Of a stretch of 64,000 nt of DNA, positions 9,513-17,163 are shown one piece after another (within the stretch, counting starts at the first letter, position 1; every line of letters begins with the position of its first letter). Where the stretch lies: assembly GCF_014836775.1 (NCBI RefSeq), contig NZ_JACSQD010000002.1, positions 436,567 through 500,566 on the forward strand. Reading direction: 5' to 3'. Source of the DNA: Arthrobacter gallicola. Lineage in GTDB: Bacteria > Actinomycetota > Actinomycetes > Actinomycetales > Micrococcaceae. The position numbers were made by a program, and so were the translations under genes. The notes under the pieces were generated by a model that saw only the letters and a list, made by a program, of their open reading frames with translations, searched no databases and was not told where the DNA came from.

Positions 9513-9542
9513 TTGCATGCCAGCCTATGGTAAGTATGCTTA
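9513..9542 (+). promoter_or_regulatory. candidate promoter with AAGTATGCTTA motif
   Basis: TTGCAT (9513-9518) and TATGCT (9535-9540) are spaced 16 bp apart, about 55 nt before the start of the small acidic protein gene. The -10 lies inside AAGTATGCTTA (9532-9542), which recurs upstream of the diiron protein gene at 58930-58940. Confidence 0.45.
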
Positions 9543-9594
9543 TAGACCCGATGCCGGGAGGTGTCCGGGCAAGCCAGCGAATGAAAGGCGGACC

Positions 9595-9906
9595 ATGAGC
9601 GAGTACCCGAACGAAGAAGAGCAGCTCAAGAACCCCAAGCCCAGCGGCCAGTCCACGGGCGATGACAACTGGCGTGGAGACGCGGCGGACCAGGGCAACG
9701 ACATCCGCTTCGCCGAGGAGCAGGAACTCATCCGCGAACAGGCTTCCCCGGAATCTGTGCGGCGGGATGACGAGGGTGAATACACCGACGCCGAAGGGTC
9801 CAAGGAGCCACCGGCCGGCAAGGACAGCACGCACGGCAGGCATGGGACTTCCGGATCCAAGGAAACCGAAGGCGGTTACACGGATTCCGAGGGCACCCAG
9901 GACTGA
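9595..9906 (+). CDS. small acidic hydrophilic protein of unknown function
   Basis: A 103-residue protein without hydrophobic segments, rich in Glu, Asp, Gly, Ser and Lys and likely disordered. Two copies of a short motif G-[EG]-Y-T-D-[AS]-E-G occur at residues 61-68 and 93-100, the second at the extreme C-terminus. The ATG at 9595 is preceded by AAAGGCGG at good spacing. Longer in-frame extension back to 9400 would add an arginine- and proline-rich segment with a different composition and is rejected. It stands alone between two hairpins. The composition resembles actinobacterial stress-related small proteins, and its promoter motif is shared with the diiron protein gene; a stress role is only an inference. 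Confidence 0.7.
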   Translation: MSEYPNEEEQLKNPKPSGQSTGDDNWRGDAADQGNDIRFAEEQELIREQASPESVRRDDEGEYTDAEGSKEPPAGKDSTHGRHGTSGSKETEGGYTDSEGTQD

Positions 9907-9999
9907 CCTGACTCCGGCAGCAACTGACCCGGCGCCGCCAAAAAGCGCGTAGCCGGGCCTGGGGTGCTGAACTGACGTTGCAACCCTGAACAAACGTTG

Positions 10000-10058
10000 C
10001 CCCGGACCCGCCGCTGTCTGACCGCTCGGGTCAGTACCCCTAAGCGGCGGGTCCCGGG
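10000..10058. terminator. bidirectional terminator overlapping the 3' end of the lipid kinase gene
   Basis: CCCCGGACCCGCCGCT (10000-10015) pairs with its near complement at 10043-10058 (one mismatch). The loop contains a second hairpin TGACC/GGTCA. The right arm lies within the last codons of the minus-strand kinase gene, so coding sequence doubles as terminator between the two convergent genes. Confidence 0.65.
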
Positions 10059-11116
10059 GTGTCCGCAGCAGCGGCCAGGGCGCGGATCCGCAGTGACTGC
10101 GGATCAATGGTGACGGACACACTGGTGGCCGCACCGCTGAGGTCGCCGTCGAGCTGTGTGATCGTAGGTTCTTCGGTACTCACCGTGATCGTGCGTGCCC
10201 GCTGGTATTCGATCAGTGGAAGCTCCCGGCGGTTCCGGGTCACCACTTTGCCCAGCACCGCTGCCCAGCCAAACACGGTGCGCGGACTGAGCACCACGAT
10301 GTCCAGCAGCCCGTCGTCGACCGCGGCCAGCGGGATAAAGTCGATCCCCGCGGGCAGCTGTCCGGTATTCGCGAACAGAACGCTGCTGACCTTCCGGACC
10401 TCGGCCGGACCGTCGTCGATTTGGATGCGCATCCGGCGCCGCGGCCCCGGGAGCAGTCTTATCCCTGCCTCGCTGTAGGCCAGCCATCCCACCCGCTTCT
10501 TCAGCCCTTCACGGGTTGCCGCGATGACCTCCGCGTCCAGGCCGATCCCGCCCATCACGAGGAAGTTGCTGGTGGCTCGGTGGCCGGTGTGGGAGTTTTC
10601 CACCACGATGCGGCCCATGTCGATCCGGCGTTCGGCGCCGTGCAGGGCCGTCTGGATACTGGCGTGCAGATCATTCACCGGGAAGCCGAGGTTGCGGGCA
10701 AGCAGGTTGCCGGTGCCCAGCGGGAGCATGCCCATGGCTGCCGGTGAGTGCGCCAGGGCGCGGGCAACCTCACGGATGGTCCCGTCTCCTCCGGCGGCGA
10801 GGACGACGTCGGCCCCGGCCGTGAGGGCCTGCTGCGCCTGGGCGAACCCTGGGGATTCGATCGTGGTCTCCAGGATGAGCGGCGGCTCCCAGCCGGCCAG
10901 CTCGCAGGCTTGCACCACGGCGGTCCGGGCGGGACCGGCCTGCGCCTTGACCGGGTTGATGACCATGGCGACCCGCTGGTTGGGCGCGGCTACCGGACGG
11001 GTGACCCGTTCCGCGGCGGCCTGCCGCCGGTGCCGGCGGGAGGTTATCTGCCACGTGGCCACGGAAGCGATGACGGCGGTGGCCAGGAGCAGGATTAGCG
11101 CTAATTCGGCAGGCAT
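10040..11116 (-). CDS. diacylglycerol kinase-like lipid kinase (DagK/YegS/LCB5 family)
   Basis: Phosphorylates diacylglycerol or a related lipid at the membrane. After one N-terminal membrane segment (LALILLLATAVIASVATW) comes the catalytic domain: VAMVINPVKAQ, the nucleotide-binding GGDGTIREVARAL, PLGTGNLLARNLG, and the C-terminal sheet with VLFANTGQLPAGIDFIPLAAVDDGLLDIVVL and QLDGD. The 358-residue length is typical for membrane-tethered actinobacterial members. The ATG at 11116 was chosen for GAGGACACC upstream. The longer frame to 11278 would overlap the divergent serS gene. Only 67 bp separate the two starts, so the promoters face each other. The lipid substrate is inferred from family. 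Confidence 0.87.
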   Translation of the reverse strand: MPAELALILLLATAVIASVATWQITSRRHRRQAAAERVTRPVAAPNQRVAMVINPVKAQAGPARTAVVQACELAGWEPPLILETTIESPGFAQAQQALTAGADVVLAAGGDGTIREVARALAHSPAAMGMLPLGTGNLLARNLGFPVNDLHASIQTALHGAERRIDMGRIVVENSHTGHRATSNFLVMGGIGLDAEVIAATREGLKKRVGWLAYSEAGIRLLPGPRRRMRIQIDDGPAEVRKVSSVLFANTGQLPAGIDFIPLAAVDDGLLDIVVLSPRTVFGWAAVLGKVVTRNRRELPLIEYQRARTITVSTEEPTITQLDGDLSGAATSVSVTIDPQSLRIRALAAAADTPGPAA

Positions 11117-11171
11117 GGTGTCCTCAAGACTAGCCGCAGCAGGGCGTGCAATCCCCGAAGTGGGTTTTCGG

Positions 11172-11177
11172 TACCCT
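11172..11177 (+). promoter_or_regulatory. -10 element of leaderless serS
   Basis: TACCCT ends 6 nt before the GTG start of serS, and no Shine-Dalgarno is present, so transcription should begin at the start codon. Confidence 0.6.
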
Positions 11178-11183
11178 TGAGAC

Positions 11184-12452
11184 GTGATCGATGTTAATGA
11201 ACTGCGAGAAAATCCCGACAAGTTCCGAGCTTCCCAGCGCGCCCGGCTGGCCGAGCCGGAGCTGGTGGACGCAATCATTTCCGCGGATGCCCGCCGGCGC
11301 GAGTCCCGTACCCGCTACGAGACGCTGCGTGCGGAGCAGAACGCCTTCGGCAAGCGCGTAGCCCAGGCCAAGGGCGAGGAGAAGCAGGCGCTCCTGGCTG
11401 AGGTCAAGGAACTCGCCGCCGCAGTCAAGGCTGCCGGCGCCGAGGCTGACGCGCTGCAGGCAGAGCAGGAAGCTCTCGTCCGCCGCGTAGCCAACGTTGT
11501 TGAAGAAGGTGTTCCCGCCGGCGGCGAAGACGACTTCACCGTGCTCAAGACGGTCGGCAAGCCCCGCGACTTCGAGGCCGAGGGCTTCACCCCGCGTGAC
11601 CACCTGGAACTGGGCGAACTGCTGGGTGCCATCGACATGGAGCGCGGTGCCAAGGTTTCCGGTTCACGCTTCTACTTCCTGCGCGGCGTGGGTGCCCGCC
11701 TGGAGCTCGGCCTGCTGCAGATGGCCATGGACCAGGCCGTCAAAGCCGGCTTTGTTCCGATGATCACCCCCACGCTGGTCCGTCCGGAAACCATGCAGGG
11801 CACCGGCTTCGACGTCGCCCACGACGCCGAGATCTACCGCCTGGCCGAGGATGACCTGTACCTGGTGGGCACCTCCGAGGTTCCGCTGGCCGGGTACCAC
11901 GCTGACGAGATCATCGACCTCAACGGCGGCCCGGTCCGGTACGCCGGCTGGTCCTCCTGCTACCGCCGCGAAGCCGGCTCCCACGGTAAGGACACCCGCG
12001 GCATCATCCGCGTGCACCAGTTCAACAAGGTGGAGATGTTTACCTACACCAAGGTTGAAGACGCCGCCGCGGAACACCAGCGCCTGCTCGCCTGGGAAGA
12101 GGAAATGCTGGCCAAGGTGGAGCTGCCCTACCGGGTCATCGAAACCGCTGCGGGCGACCTGGGTATGTCGGCCGCCCGCAAGTTCGACTGCGAGGCGTGG
12201 GTTCCGACGCAGGGCGCGTACCGTGAGCTGACCTCCACCTCCAACTGCACCACGTTCCAGGCCCGCCGCCTGAACATCCGTGAGCGTGAGGACGGCAAGA
12301 CCCGCGCGGTCGCTACCCTCAACGGCACCCTGGCCACTACCCGCTGGATCGTCGCGATCCTGGAGCACCACCAGAACCCCGACGGCTCAGTCAACGTTCC
12401 CAAGGCCCTCCAGCCCTACATGGGCGGCCTGGAAGTATTGCCCGTTCTCTGA
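11184..12452 (+). CDS. serS: seryl-tRNA synthetase
   Basis: Charges tRNA-Ser with serine; cytoplasmic homodimer. The product is 422 residues. Residues 1-110 form the antiparallel coiled-coil arm that reads the long variable arm of tRNA-Ser ([15 protein letters not shown]...[19 protein letters not shown] heptads). The class II catalytic core follows, with [18 protein letters not shown], motif 2 [30 protein letters not shown], the serine-binding [13 protein letters not shown] and motif 3 [19 protein letters not shown]. Start is GTG at 11184 with the -10 box 6 nt away (leaderless). A strong terminator follows at 12461-12494. It is a stand-alone gene divergent from the lipid kinase. Confidence 0.98.
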   Translation: MIDVNELRENPDKFRASQRARLAEPELVDAIISADARRRESRTRYETLRAEQNAFGKRVAQAKGEEKQALLAEVKELAAAVKAAGAEADALQAEQEALVRRVANVVEEGVPAGGEDDFTVLKTVGKPRDFEAEGFTPRDHLELGELLGAIDMERGAKVSGSRFYFLRGVGARLELGLLQMAMDQAVKAGFVPMITPTLVRPETMQGTGFDVAHDAEIYRLAEDDLYLVGTSEVPLAGYHADEIIDLNGGPVRYAGWSSCYRREAGSHGKDTRGIIRVHQFNKVEMFTYTKVEDAAAEHQRLLAWEEEMLAKVELPYRVIETAAGDLGMSAARKFDCEAWVPTQGAYRELTSTSNCTTFQARRLNIREREDGKTRAVATLNGTLATTRWIVAILEHHQNPDGSVNVPKALQPYMGGLEVLPVL

Positions 12453-12460
12453 CTCCTGCT

Positions 12461-12494
12461 CTGCGGGCCGGCCGGCTCATCCGCCGGCCCGCAG
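12461..12494 (+). terminator. serS terminator
   Basis: Perfect 12-bp stem CTGCGGGCCGGC / GCCGGCCCGCAG with a 10-nt loop, beginning 8 nt after the serS stop. No T-run follows, as is usual in this window. Confidence 0.8.
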
Positions 12495-12606
12495 ACCGGA
12501 CCCGGTGCCGGTCCTCTGATCCTGTTCCTCCCGGGTTCGCAGGGTGTTCACCCGGAGTGTGAAACGCGTCCTACCGGTATTCACCACCGTCTGTTTATAT
12601 AAAGCG

Positions 12607-13452
12607 ATGACAACTCTCACTTCCGCCGGCATCGAAGACCGGCTCAGCTCAGATACCAAACACCTCGTGGCCCTCGACGTCGACGGAACCCTCGTTGACC
12701 ATGACGGCCACATGTCTCCCAACGTACGCTCCGCAGCCATGGACGCGATTGCCGCTGGCCATCACCTGGTCATTTCCACCGGCCGCTCTTTCGGGGCCGC
12801 GCTGCCCGTGCTCAAGAACATCGGACTGACCGAGGGCTACACCGTCTGCTCCAACGGCGGCGTGACCCTCCGTGTGGACAGTTCGCTGCCCGAAGGCTAC
12901 GAAATCGTGGACCGCGTGGTCTTTGATCCGCGCCCGGCACTGGATGCCCTCCGCGTCCAGCTGCCCACCGCAAAATTTGCCCTCGAGGACCACGAAGGGC
13001 GCTTCCTTTCCACGGAACGCTTCCAGGACGCCAGCTTTGGTGCCGAAGCGCAGGCCGTGGACTTCGAGTACCTGCGCGAGAGCAAGGCCGTCCGCGTAGT
13101 GGTTTTCAGCACCGACAGCACAGCCGAGGAATTCGGCGACGCCGTTGCGGCAATCGGGCTGCACGGCGTCACCTACTCCGTCGGCTGGACCGCGTGGCTG
13201 GACATCGCCGCGGCTGGAGTCACCAAGGCCTCCGCCCTCGAACAGGTCCGGCGCCGGCTGGAGATCGACCCCCGGAACACAGTGGCCGTCGGAGACGGCC
13301 GCAATGACATCGAAATGCTGTCCTGGGCTGCCCGCGGGGTAGCCATGGGTCAGGCGCCGCAGGAGGTTCTTGCCTCGGCAACTGAGGTCACCGGAACGGT
13401 CTATGAAGACGGCGCCGCCGCGGTGCTCCGCAGCCTCGTTGAAGCCCGCTGA
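12607..13452 (+). CDS. HAD-superfamily hydrolase, Cof/IIB subfamily
   Basis: Putative sugar- or nucleotide-phosphate phosphatase. Motif I LDVDGTLVD provides the nucleophilic aspartate and acid/base aspartate. HHLVISTGRS matches motif II, and VGDGRNDIEML matches motif IV, with a C2-type cap between them. The 281-residue length is normal for the Cof family. The ATG at 12607 was chosen because TATA-rich sequence (TTATATAAA at 12595-12603) lies directly upstream as a -10 element and no Shine-Dalgarno is seen. A GTG at 12544 would include that promoter-like sequence in the coding region. The natural substrate cannot be told from sequence. Confidence 0.87.
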   Translation: MTTLTSAGIEDRLSSDTKHLVALDVDGTLVDHDGHMSPNVRSAAMDAIAAGHHLVISTGRSFGAALPVLKNIGLTEGYTVCSNGGVTLRVDSSLPEGYEIVDRVVFDPRPALDALRVQLPTAKFALEDHEGRFLSTERFQDASFGAEAQAVDFEYLRESKAVRVVVFSTDSTAEEFGDAVAAIGLHGVTYSVGWTAWLDIAAAGVTKASALEQVRRRLEIDPRNTVAVGDGRNDIEMLSWAARGVAMGQAPQEVLASATEVTGTVYEDGAAAVLRSLVEAR

Positions 13453-13602
13453 TTCCGGCCGCGAAACTCTATGGCACCGGGCCGGGAAGCAGTGCCTCCG
13501 CAGGGTGCTGAACGCCCGCAGCGGCCGCCCGTCCTGGCGTCCTTAGCGGTCTGACGGTTGCGGCGGCCGGCGGGCCTGGCGGCCGGAAGTCCTGAACCGC
13601 GC

Positions 13603-14238
13603 CTACCGGCCGTAAGTCATCGCCGCGGGCGGAAGGGCTGCCGGTCCCGCTGCCAGGTCAAGCAGTCTGGCCGCGGCAGGCCGGGTGGCCCACTCCTCGG
13701 TCCAGTACGAACGGACCACGGCTTTGCTCACCGCCTGGGTGGTGATTCCGAGCGCCTCTGCCACGTACTTCTGCTGGCCGCGTGCGCCCGGCGTCATCAA
13801 GTCCAGGACCTTCCATTCCGCTGCCGTCCGGCCCGCAACGATCTGGCCGAGCAGCCGCAGCACTGCCTCCGCCTCCGCCGCAACCTGGGCATCGGGTCCT
13901 TCCACGGCCAGGGGGATCCGGTCACCGGTGCGCTGCGCGCGCTCAACGGCCCGGCGGGCGTAAACCAGGCCGAATCCCTCTGCCTGCATCACATCGGCGG
14001 GCAGGGGCCGGTGCACTTCGCCAACGCCGAGGCCCACGTGCCACCGGCGGGCGCGGACTGCCGCCAGGGCGGCGCCGACCGCCGCCGCCGGATCGGTCAG
14101 GATGCCCTGGGCTTCATCGCCTACTGAGCGCTGGAACGGCACTGCTGCCGGAATGTGCCGCAGCGAGCGCAGCAGCTCCGGAACCTGGTCTCCCACCTCA
14201 CGGGTATCCCGCTGGTTGATGGTCAGCACAAAATGCAT
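13603..14238 (-). CDS. SatD-like regulator with C-terminal helix-turn-helix
   Basis: A 211-residue protein of unclear physiological role. The first 130 residues carry RSVGDEAQGILTDP, GLGVGEVHRPLP and GFGLVYARRAVERAQ, which fit the SatD family pattern (GDExQGxL, GxGxG, Gpa-x-AR-x-A). The C-terminal segment ARGQQKYVAEALGITTQAVSKAV looks like a winged or simple HTH. The ATG at 14238 has no Shine-Dalgarno, but CATGCT (14245-14250) ends 6 nt upstream, consistent with a leaderless message. It converges on the HAD gene; the 150 bp between them show no strong hairpin. SatD was described next to a signal-peptide-related gene in streptococci; its biochemical activity is unknown. A MarR-type annotation is the alternative. 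Confidence 0.65.
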   Translation of the reverse strand: MHFVLTINQRDTREVGDQVPELLRSLRHIPAAVPFQRSVGDEAQGILTDPAAAVGAALAAVRARRWHVGLGVGEVHRPLPADVMQAEGFGLVYARRAVERAQRTGDRIPLAVEGPDAQVAAEAEAVLRLLGQIVAGRTAAEWKVLDLMTPGARGQQKYVAEALGITTQAVSKAVVRSYWTEEWATRPAAARLLDLAAGPAALPPAAMTYGR

Positions 14239-14356
14239 GGCATCAGCATGCCAGAGACTGCCTGCAAACAACCGAAAACGGTTGATTGGGCGCGGCGCGT
14301 CCCGATGCGCATCCAGCACCCCTGCCCGGGGATGCCTGACGCAAAAATATAATGCC

Positions 14357-14385
14357 TTTACATTTCTCCGGACCCCACGTAGCGT
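14357..14385 (+). promoter_or_regulatory. promoter of the FAD monooxygenase gene
   Basis: TTTACA (14357-14362) and TAGCGT (14380-14385) are 17 bp apart, giving a leader of about 38 nt before the ATG at 14430. A perfect TATAAT at 14348-14353 just upstream lacks a good -35 and may be a second start or chance. Confidence 0.55.
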
Positions 14386-14429
14386 CGCGTGCACATACCA
14401 AACCCGTCAACGGAGACAGGACTTTCAGG

Positions 14430-15647
14430 ATGCCGCTCACCAAACAACCACGTCCGATCGTCATCATTGGGGCTGGGCCGGCGGGGATGGCGGCTGCGCT
14501 GTCCCTGCACGCCGTGGGGCTCAAACCGGTGCTTCTGGAGCGTTACTCAGAGGCCCGCCCGGCCGGGAACATCCTCAATCTGTGGCCGCCACCCATCAAA
14601 GCCCTCCGCGAAATGGGAGTGGACACCACTGACCTCGGCGCCCCTTGCCGGACGACCTTCCGCAACGTCCACGGTCACATCCGGGCTGACATCCAGATCC
14701 CGGCGGAGGTAGTCCAGGAGTATGGCGGCGGATTTATCGGGCTGCTGCGCCCGGAGCTGTACCGGCGGATGCTGGCTGCTATGCCCCCCGGCGTGCTGCG
14801 GACCGATCAGCGGGTTGCCGGAATTGTGGATCACGGCAACGGTGTCCGGGTGGACCTCGCGGACGGCACGAACATTGAAGCGGCAGTGGTCCTGGGCGCG
14901 GACGGAATCGACTCGATGGTGCGCACCTCGCTCTGGGGGGCCAGCGAACGGCGCGAACACAAGCTCCACATCATCGGTGGATATACCTTCGACGACGTCC
15001 CCGGGCTGGAGCGCAACGAGGTCGTCCTCACGCACAGCCGGCAGGTGCAGGGTACCTATTCCTCAATCCGGGACAAGGGGCGGGACGGTGTTCAGTGGTG
15101 GGTGCTTGAGGCGTGGAATCCGGCGGCACCGGCACCGGATGACCTGCAGGCACACGCACTGAACCTGGCCCGGCAGTTCCCGGGTCCTCTCGCCGGCCTT
15201 GTGGGCGCAACCGGGAAAGGACAGATTCAGCGCTGGCCCATCCGTGACCGGAAGCCCCTGAAAGCCTGGTCGAAAGGACGGATTACGCTCGCGGGCGACG
15301 CGGCACATGCGACCTCCCCGTACGCCGCCTACGGTGCCGGGATGTCCATCGGCGACGGCTACGTCCTGGCGCAGTGCCTGACCGGCGTCGACCTCGATGA
15401 CACCGCTGCCGTGACCGGAGCCCTGCTCCGCTACGACCAGCGCCGGATTGCCCACACCACCTCTCAGGTCCAGCAGGCATATGTGCTTGGCAAGGCGTTT
15501 CACCATGCACCGGCGGCACTTCGGCCGATCCGTGATTTCCTCCTCGACCACACGCCGCTGCTCCAGCGGCAGGTCGGAGAGAAAAGCCCCGGCGAGATCG
15601 TTGCCCAGCTTCATGAGATGGGAACGGGACTTGCCCGGTCCGTCTAG
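14430..15647 (+). CDS. FAD-dependent monooxygenase (group A, PHBH-like)
   Basis: Flavoprotein hydroxylase or epoxidase of an aromatic or other small substrate; cytoplasmic. The N-terminal Rossmann motif VIIGAGPAGMAAALSL binds the ADP of FAD. A middle GADGIDSMVR corresponds to the DG motif, and ITLAGDAAHATSPYAAYGAGMSIGDG is the GD motif that contacts the FAD ribitol. The product is 405 residues from the ATG at 14430, which has TCAGGA-like sequence directly before it. An upstream ATG at 14352 lies within the promoter. The following TetR gene starts 9 nt after its stop on a separate -10 box and is a likely regulator of this enzyme. Substrate unknown; drug or antibiotic modification is one possibility for such pairs. 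Confidence 0.86.
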   Translation: MPLTKQPRPIVIIGAGPAGMAAALSLHAVGLKPVLLERYSEARPAGNILNLWPPPIKALREMGVDTTDLGAPCRTTFRNVHGHIRADIQIPAEVVQEYGGGFIGLLRPELYRRMLAAMPPGVLRTDQRVAGIVDHGNGVRVDLADGTNIEAAVVLGADGIDSMVRTSLWGASERREHKLHIIGGYTFDDVPGLERNEVVLTHSRQVQGTYSSIRDKGRDGVQWWVLEAWNPAAPAPDDLQAHALNLARQFPGPLAGLVGATGKGQIQRWPIRDRKPLKAWSKGRITLAGDAAHATSPYAAYGAGMSIGDGYVLAQCLTGVDLDDTAAVTGALLRYDQRRIAHTTSQVQQAYVLGKAFHHAPAALRPIRDFLLDHTPLLQRQVGEKSPGEIVAQLHEMGTGLARSV

Positions 15648-15650
15648 CCT
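15645..15650 (+). promoter_or_regulatory. -10 element of leaderless tetR-type gene
   Basis: TAGCCT ends 6 nt before the ATG at 15657. The first three bases are the TAG stop codon of the monooxygenase gene, so the promoter overlaps its 3' end. Confidence 0.6.
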
Positions 15651-15656
15651 TAGTCC

Positions 15657-16283
15657 ATGAGCCCATCCCCGTCCCGTGCGGAACGCCTACCGCAGCAGGA
15701 GAGGAGCAGGCGCACCTGGGACCGCGTGCTGGAGGCCGGAACCGAGCTTGTTGCCGAAGAAGGATGGTCCGGACTGACCATCACGGGTGTCTGCCGCCGG
15801 GCAGGCGTCACGGCCCCCTCGATCTACGCCCGGGTGGACGGCAAGGCAGGGCTGTTTCTTGCTGTTCATGAGCGCCAGCTCGCGCAGATGCGGGTCACCG
15901 AAGATGAACTCATCGCCCGGTACGTCCGTGACGGTGCGCCGGCAGAGCAGGCCGCGGCGGCGGCAGCCACGGTCATAGCCGGAGTGTTCGAGATTCACGG
16001 AAAGATGCTTCGGTCACTGATCGACCGCAGCGCGCACGATTCCCAGATGCTGGACCGGGGCAGTGCCGCCTCCCGTGCGCTGCTCTCCCGGCTGGCTGAA
16101 CACATCCCCCTGGATGAAGGCCGGACGTGGATGCTCCTGCGCGCGGTCTACGCTGCCTGCGTCATGCGCACCATGTACGGCGCGTCCCTGCTGCAGCCGG
16201 CCGGCAGCGGCGGGCCATCGCTGGAGGAGGAAGCGGTCAGCCTCGCCCGGACGATCGCCTCCGCCGGCGCTGTACCCGGCTAA
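15657..16283 (+). CDS. TetR family transcriptional regulator
   Basis: One-component repressor of 208 residues. The N-terminal DNA-binding domain shows RSRRTWDRVLEAGTELVAEEGWSGLTITGVCRRAGVTAPSIYARVDGKAGLFLAV, a textbook TetR HTH with the recognition helix around APSIYARV. The rest is the helical ligand and dimer domain, which has no recognisable ligand signature. The start has no Shine-Dalgarno and follows a TAGCCT box at 6 nt. It probably controls the preceding FAD monooxygenase, although no clear palindrome was found at 14357-14429. A bidirectional terminator follows. Confidence 0.9.
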   Translation: MSPSPSRAERLPQQERSRRTWDRVLEAGTELVAEEGWSGLTITGVCRRAGVTAPSIYARVDGKAGLFLAVHERQLAQMRVTEDELIARYVRDGAPAEQAAAAAATVIAGVFEIHGKMLRSLIDRSAHDSQMLDRGSAASRALLSRLAEHIPLDEGRTWMLLRAVYAACVMRTMYGASLLQPAGSGGPSLEEEAVSLARTIASAGAVPG

Positions 16284-16289
16284 ACGACA

Positions 16290-16324
16290 AAGCGGCCGTC
16301 CACCCAATGGGTGAACGGCCGCTT
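16290..16324. terminator. bidirectional terminator between tetR-type gene and ppa
   Basis: AAGCGGCCGT-CCACCC (from 16290) pairs with GGGTGA-ACGGCCGCTT (to 16324) with one mismatch and a 3-nt loop, 6 nt after the TetR stop and 20 nt beyond the ppa stop. Confidence 0.85.
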
Positions 16325-16344
16325 CGCCGGAACAGCGGAAAACG

Positions 16345-16890
16345 TTAGTTGTTCGCGGGGTCGGCGTCGACGTCGCGGCCCTGGGGCTCGTCCTCTTCGC
16401 TCTTTTCGCCCAGCGCCTCAAAGCGTGCCAGGGACGCCTCGACCTCAGCCTCGGCGGCTTCGCGGCCGGCCCAGTCAGCGGCTTCAACCCACTTGCCCGG
16501 CTCCAGGTCCTTGTACTTGGTGAAGAAGTGCTTGATTTCATCGAGCAGGAAGTCTGAAACGTCGGACAGGTCCTGGATGTGGTCAAAGCGGGGGTCCGCC
16601 GGAACGCACAGCACCTTGGCGTCGCCGCCGCCGTCGTCCACCATGTTGAAGACGCCGATCGGGCGGGACTCCACCAGGACGCCGGGGATCAGGTCGAAGT
16701 CCTGCAGCATCACCAGGGCGTCCAGCGGATCGCCGTCTTCGCCCAGCGTGTTTTCGAAGTAGCCGTAGTGGGTCGGGTACTGCATGGAGGTGAACAGCAC
16801 GCGGTCCAGGCGCAGGCGGTGCGTCTCATGGTCAATTTCATACTTGACGCGGGATCCCTTGGGGATCTCGATCGTGACGTCGAGTTTCAT
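16345..16890 (-). CDS. ppa: inorganic pyrophosphatase
   Basis: Hydrolyses pyrophosphate to two phosphates with Mg2+, pulling biosynthetic reactions forward; cytoplasmic hexamer in known bacterial members. The 181-residue protein starts [27 protein letters not shown] and contains [19 protein letters not shown], whose DGDPLD carries metal-binding aspartates, plus [11 protein letters not shown] and [17 protein letters not shown]. The ATG at 16890 has AAGGAGCCGTT in front and matches the family N-terminus; the longer frame to 16953 is unsupported. The C-terminus has an acidic tail ([17 protein letters not shown]) beyond the core. Divergent from dacB, with 273 bp between their starts. Confidence 0.97.
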   Translation of the reverse strand: MKLDVTIEIPKGSRVKYEIDHETHRLRLDRVLFTSMQYPTHYGYFENTLGEDGDPLDALVMLQDFDLIPGVLVESRPIGVFNMVDDGGGDAKVLCVPADPRFDHIQDLSDVSDFLLDEIKHFFTKYKDLEPGKWVEAADWAGREAAEAEVEASLARFEALGEKSEEDEPQGRDVDADPANN

Positions 16891-17163
16891 AACGGCTCCT
16901 TGAAAGCGGCCCTTCGGCCACGCAAACGGACAGACGGTTTCTGCACAATTCATGCAGGGATCATGAACTAATGAACAATGGACGCAGCCGGAATTCCCCG
17001 TCCATTTGGGAATGTCCGTTTGGCTCGCCGCGCCGGTCTAGTGTTAAAGATATATGTCCTGAGGCGTTTCCGGGTTCTTCCCGGTCCCTGCCGCCTCTCA
17101 GCGCCCGCCGCGGAGGCGGAATCGAAGGCATCAGGGAAGTAACGAGACTGAAATTGGTGGCCC

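Larger units (their letters stand above)
8977..9594. other. long intergenic stretch without a credible gene
   Basis: The 618 bp between topoisomerase IB and the small acidic protein contain open frames on both strands, but none has family features or a sensible ribosome site. Visible structure: a GT-rich tract at about 9099-9140 (alternating GTGTG and GTGCG), the imperfect hairpin at 9202-9336, a G-rich run at 9332-9347, and the promoter of the next gene near 9513-9540. Confidence 0.6.
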
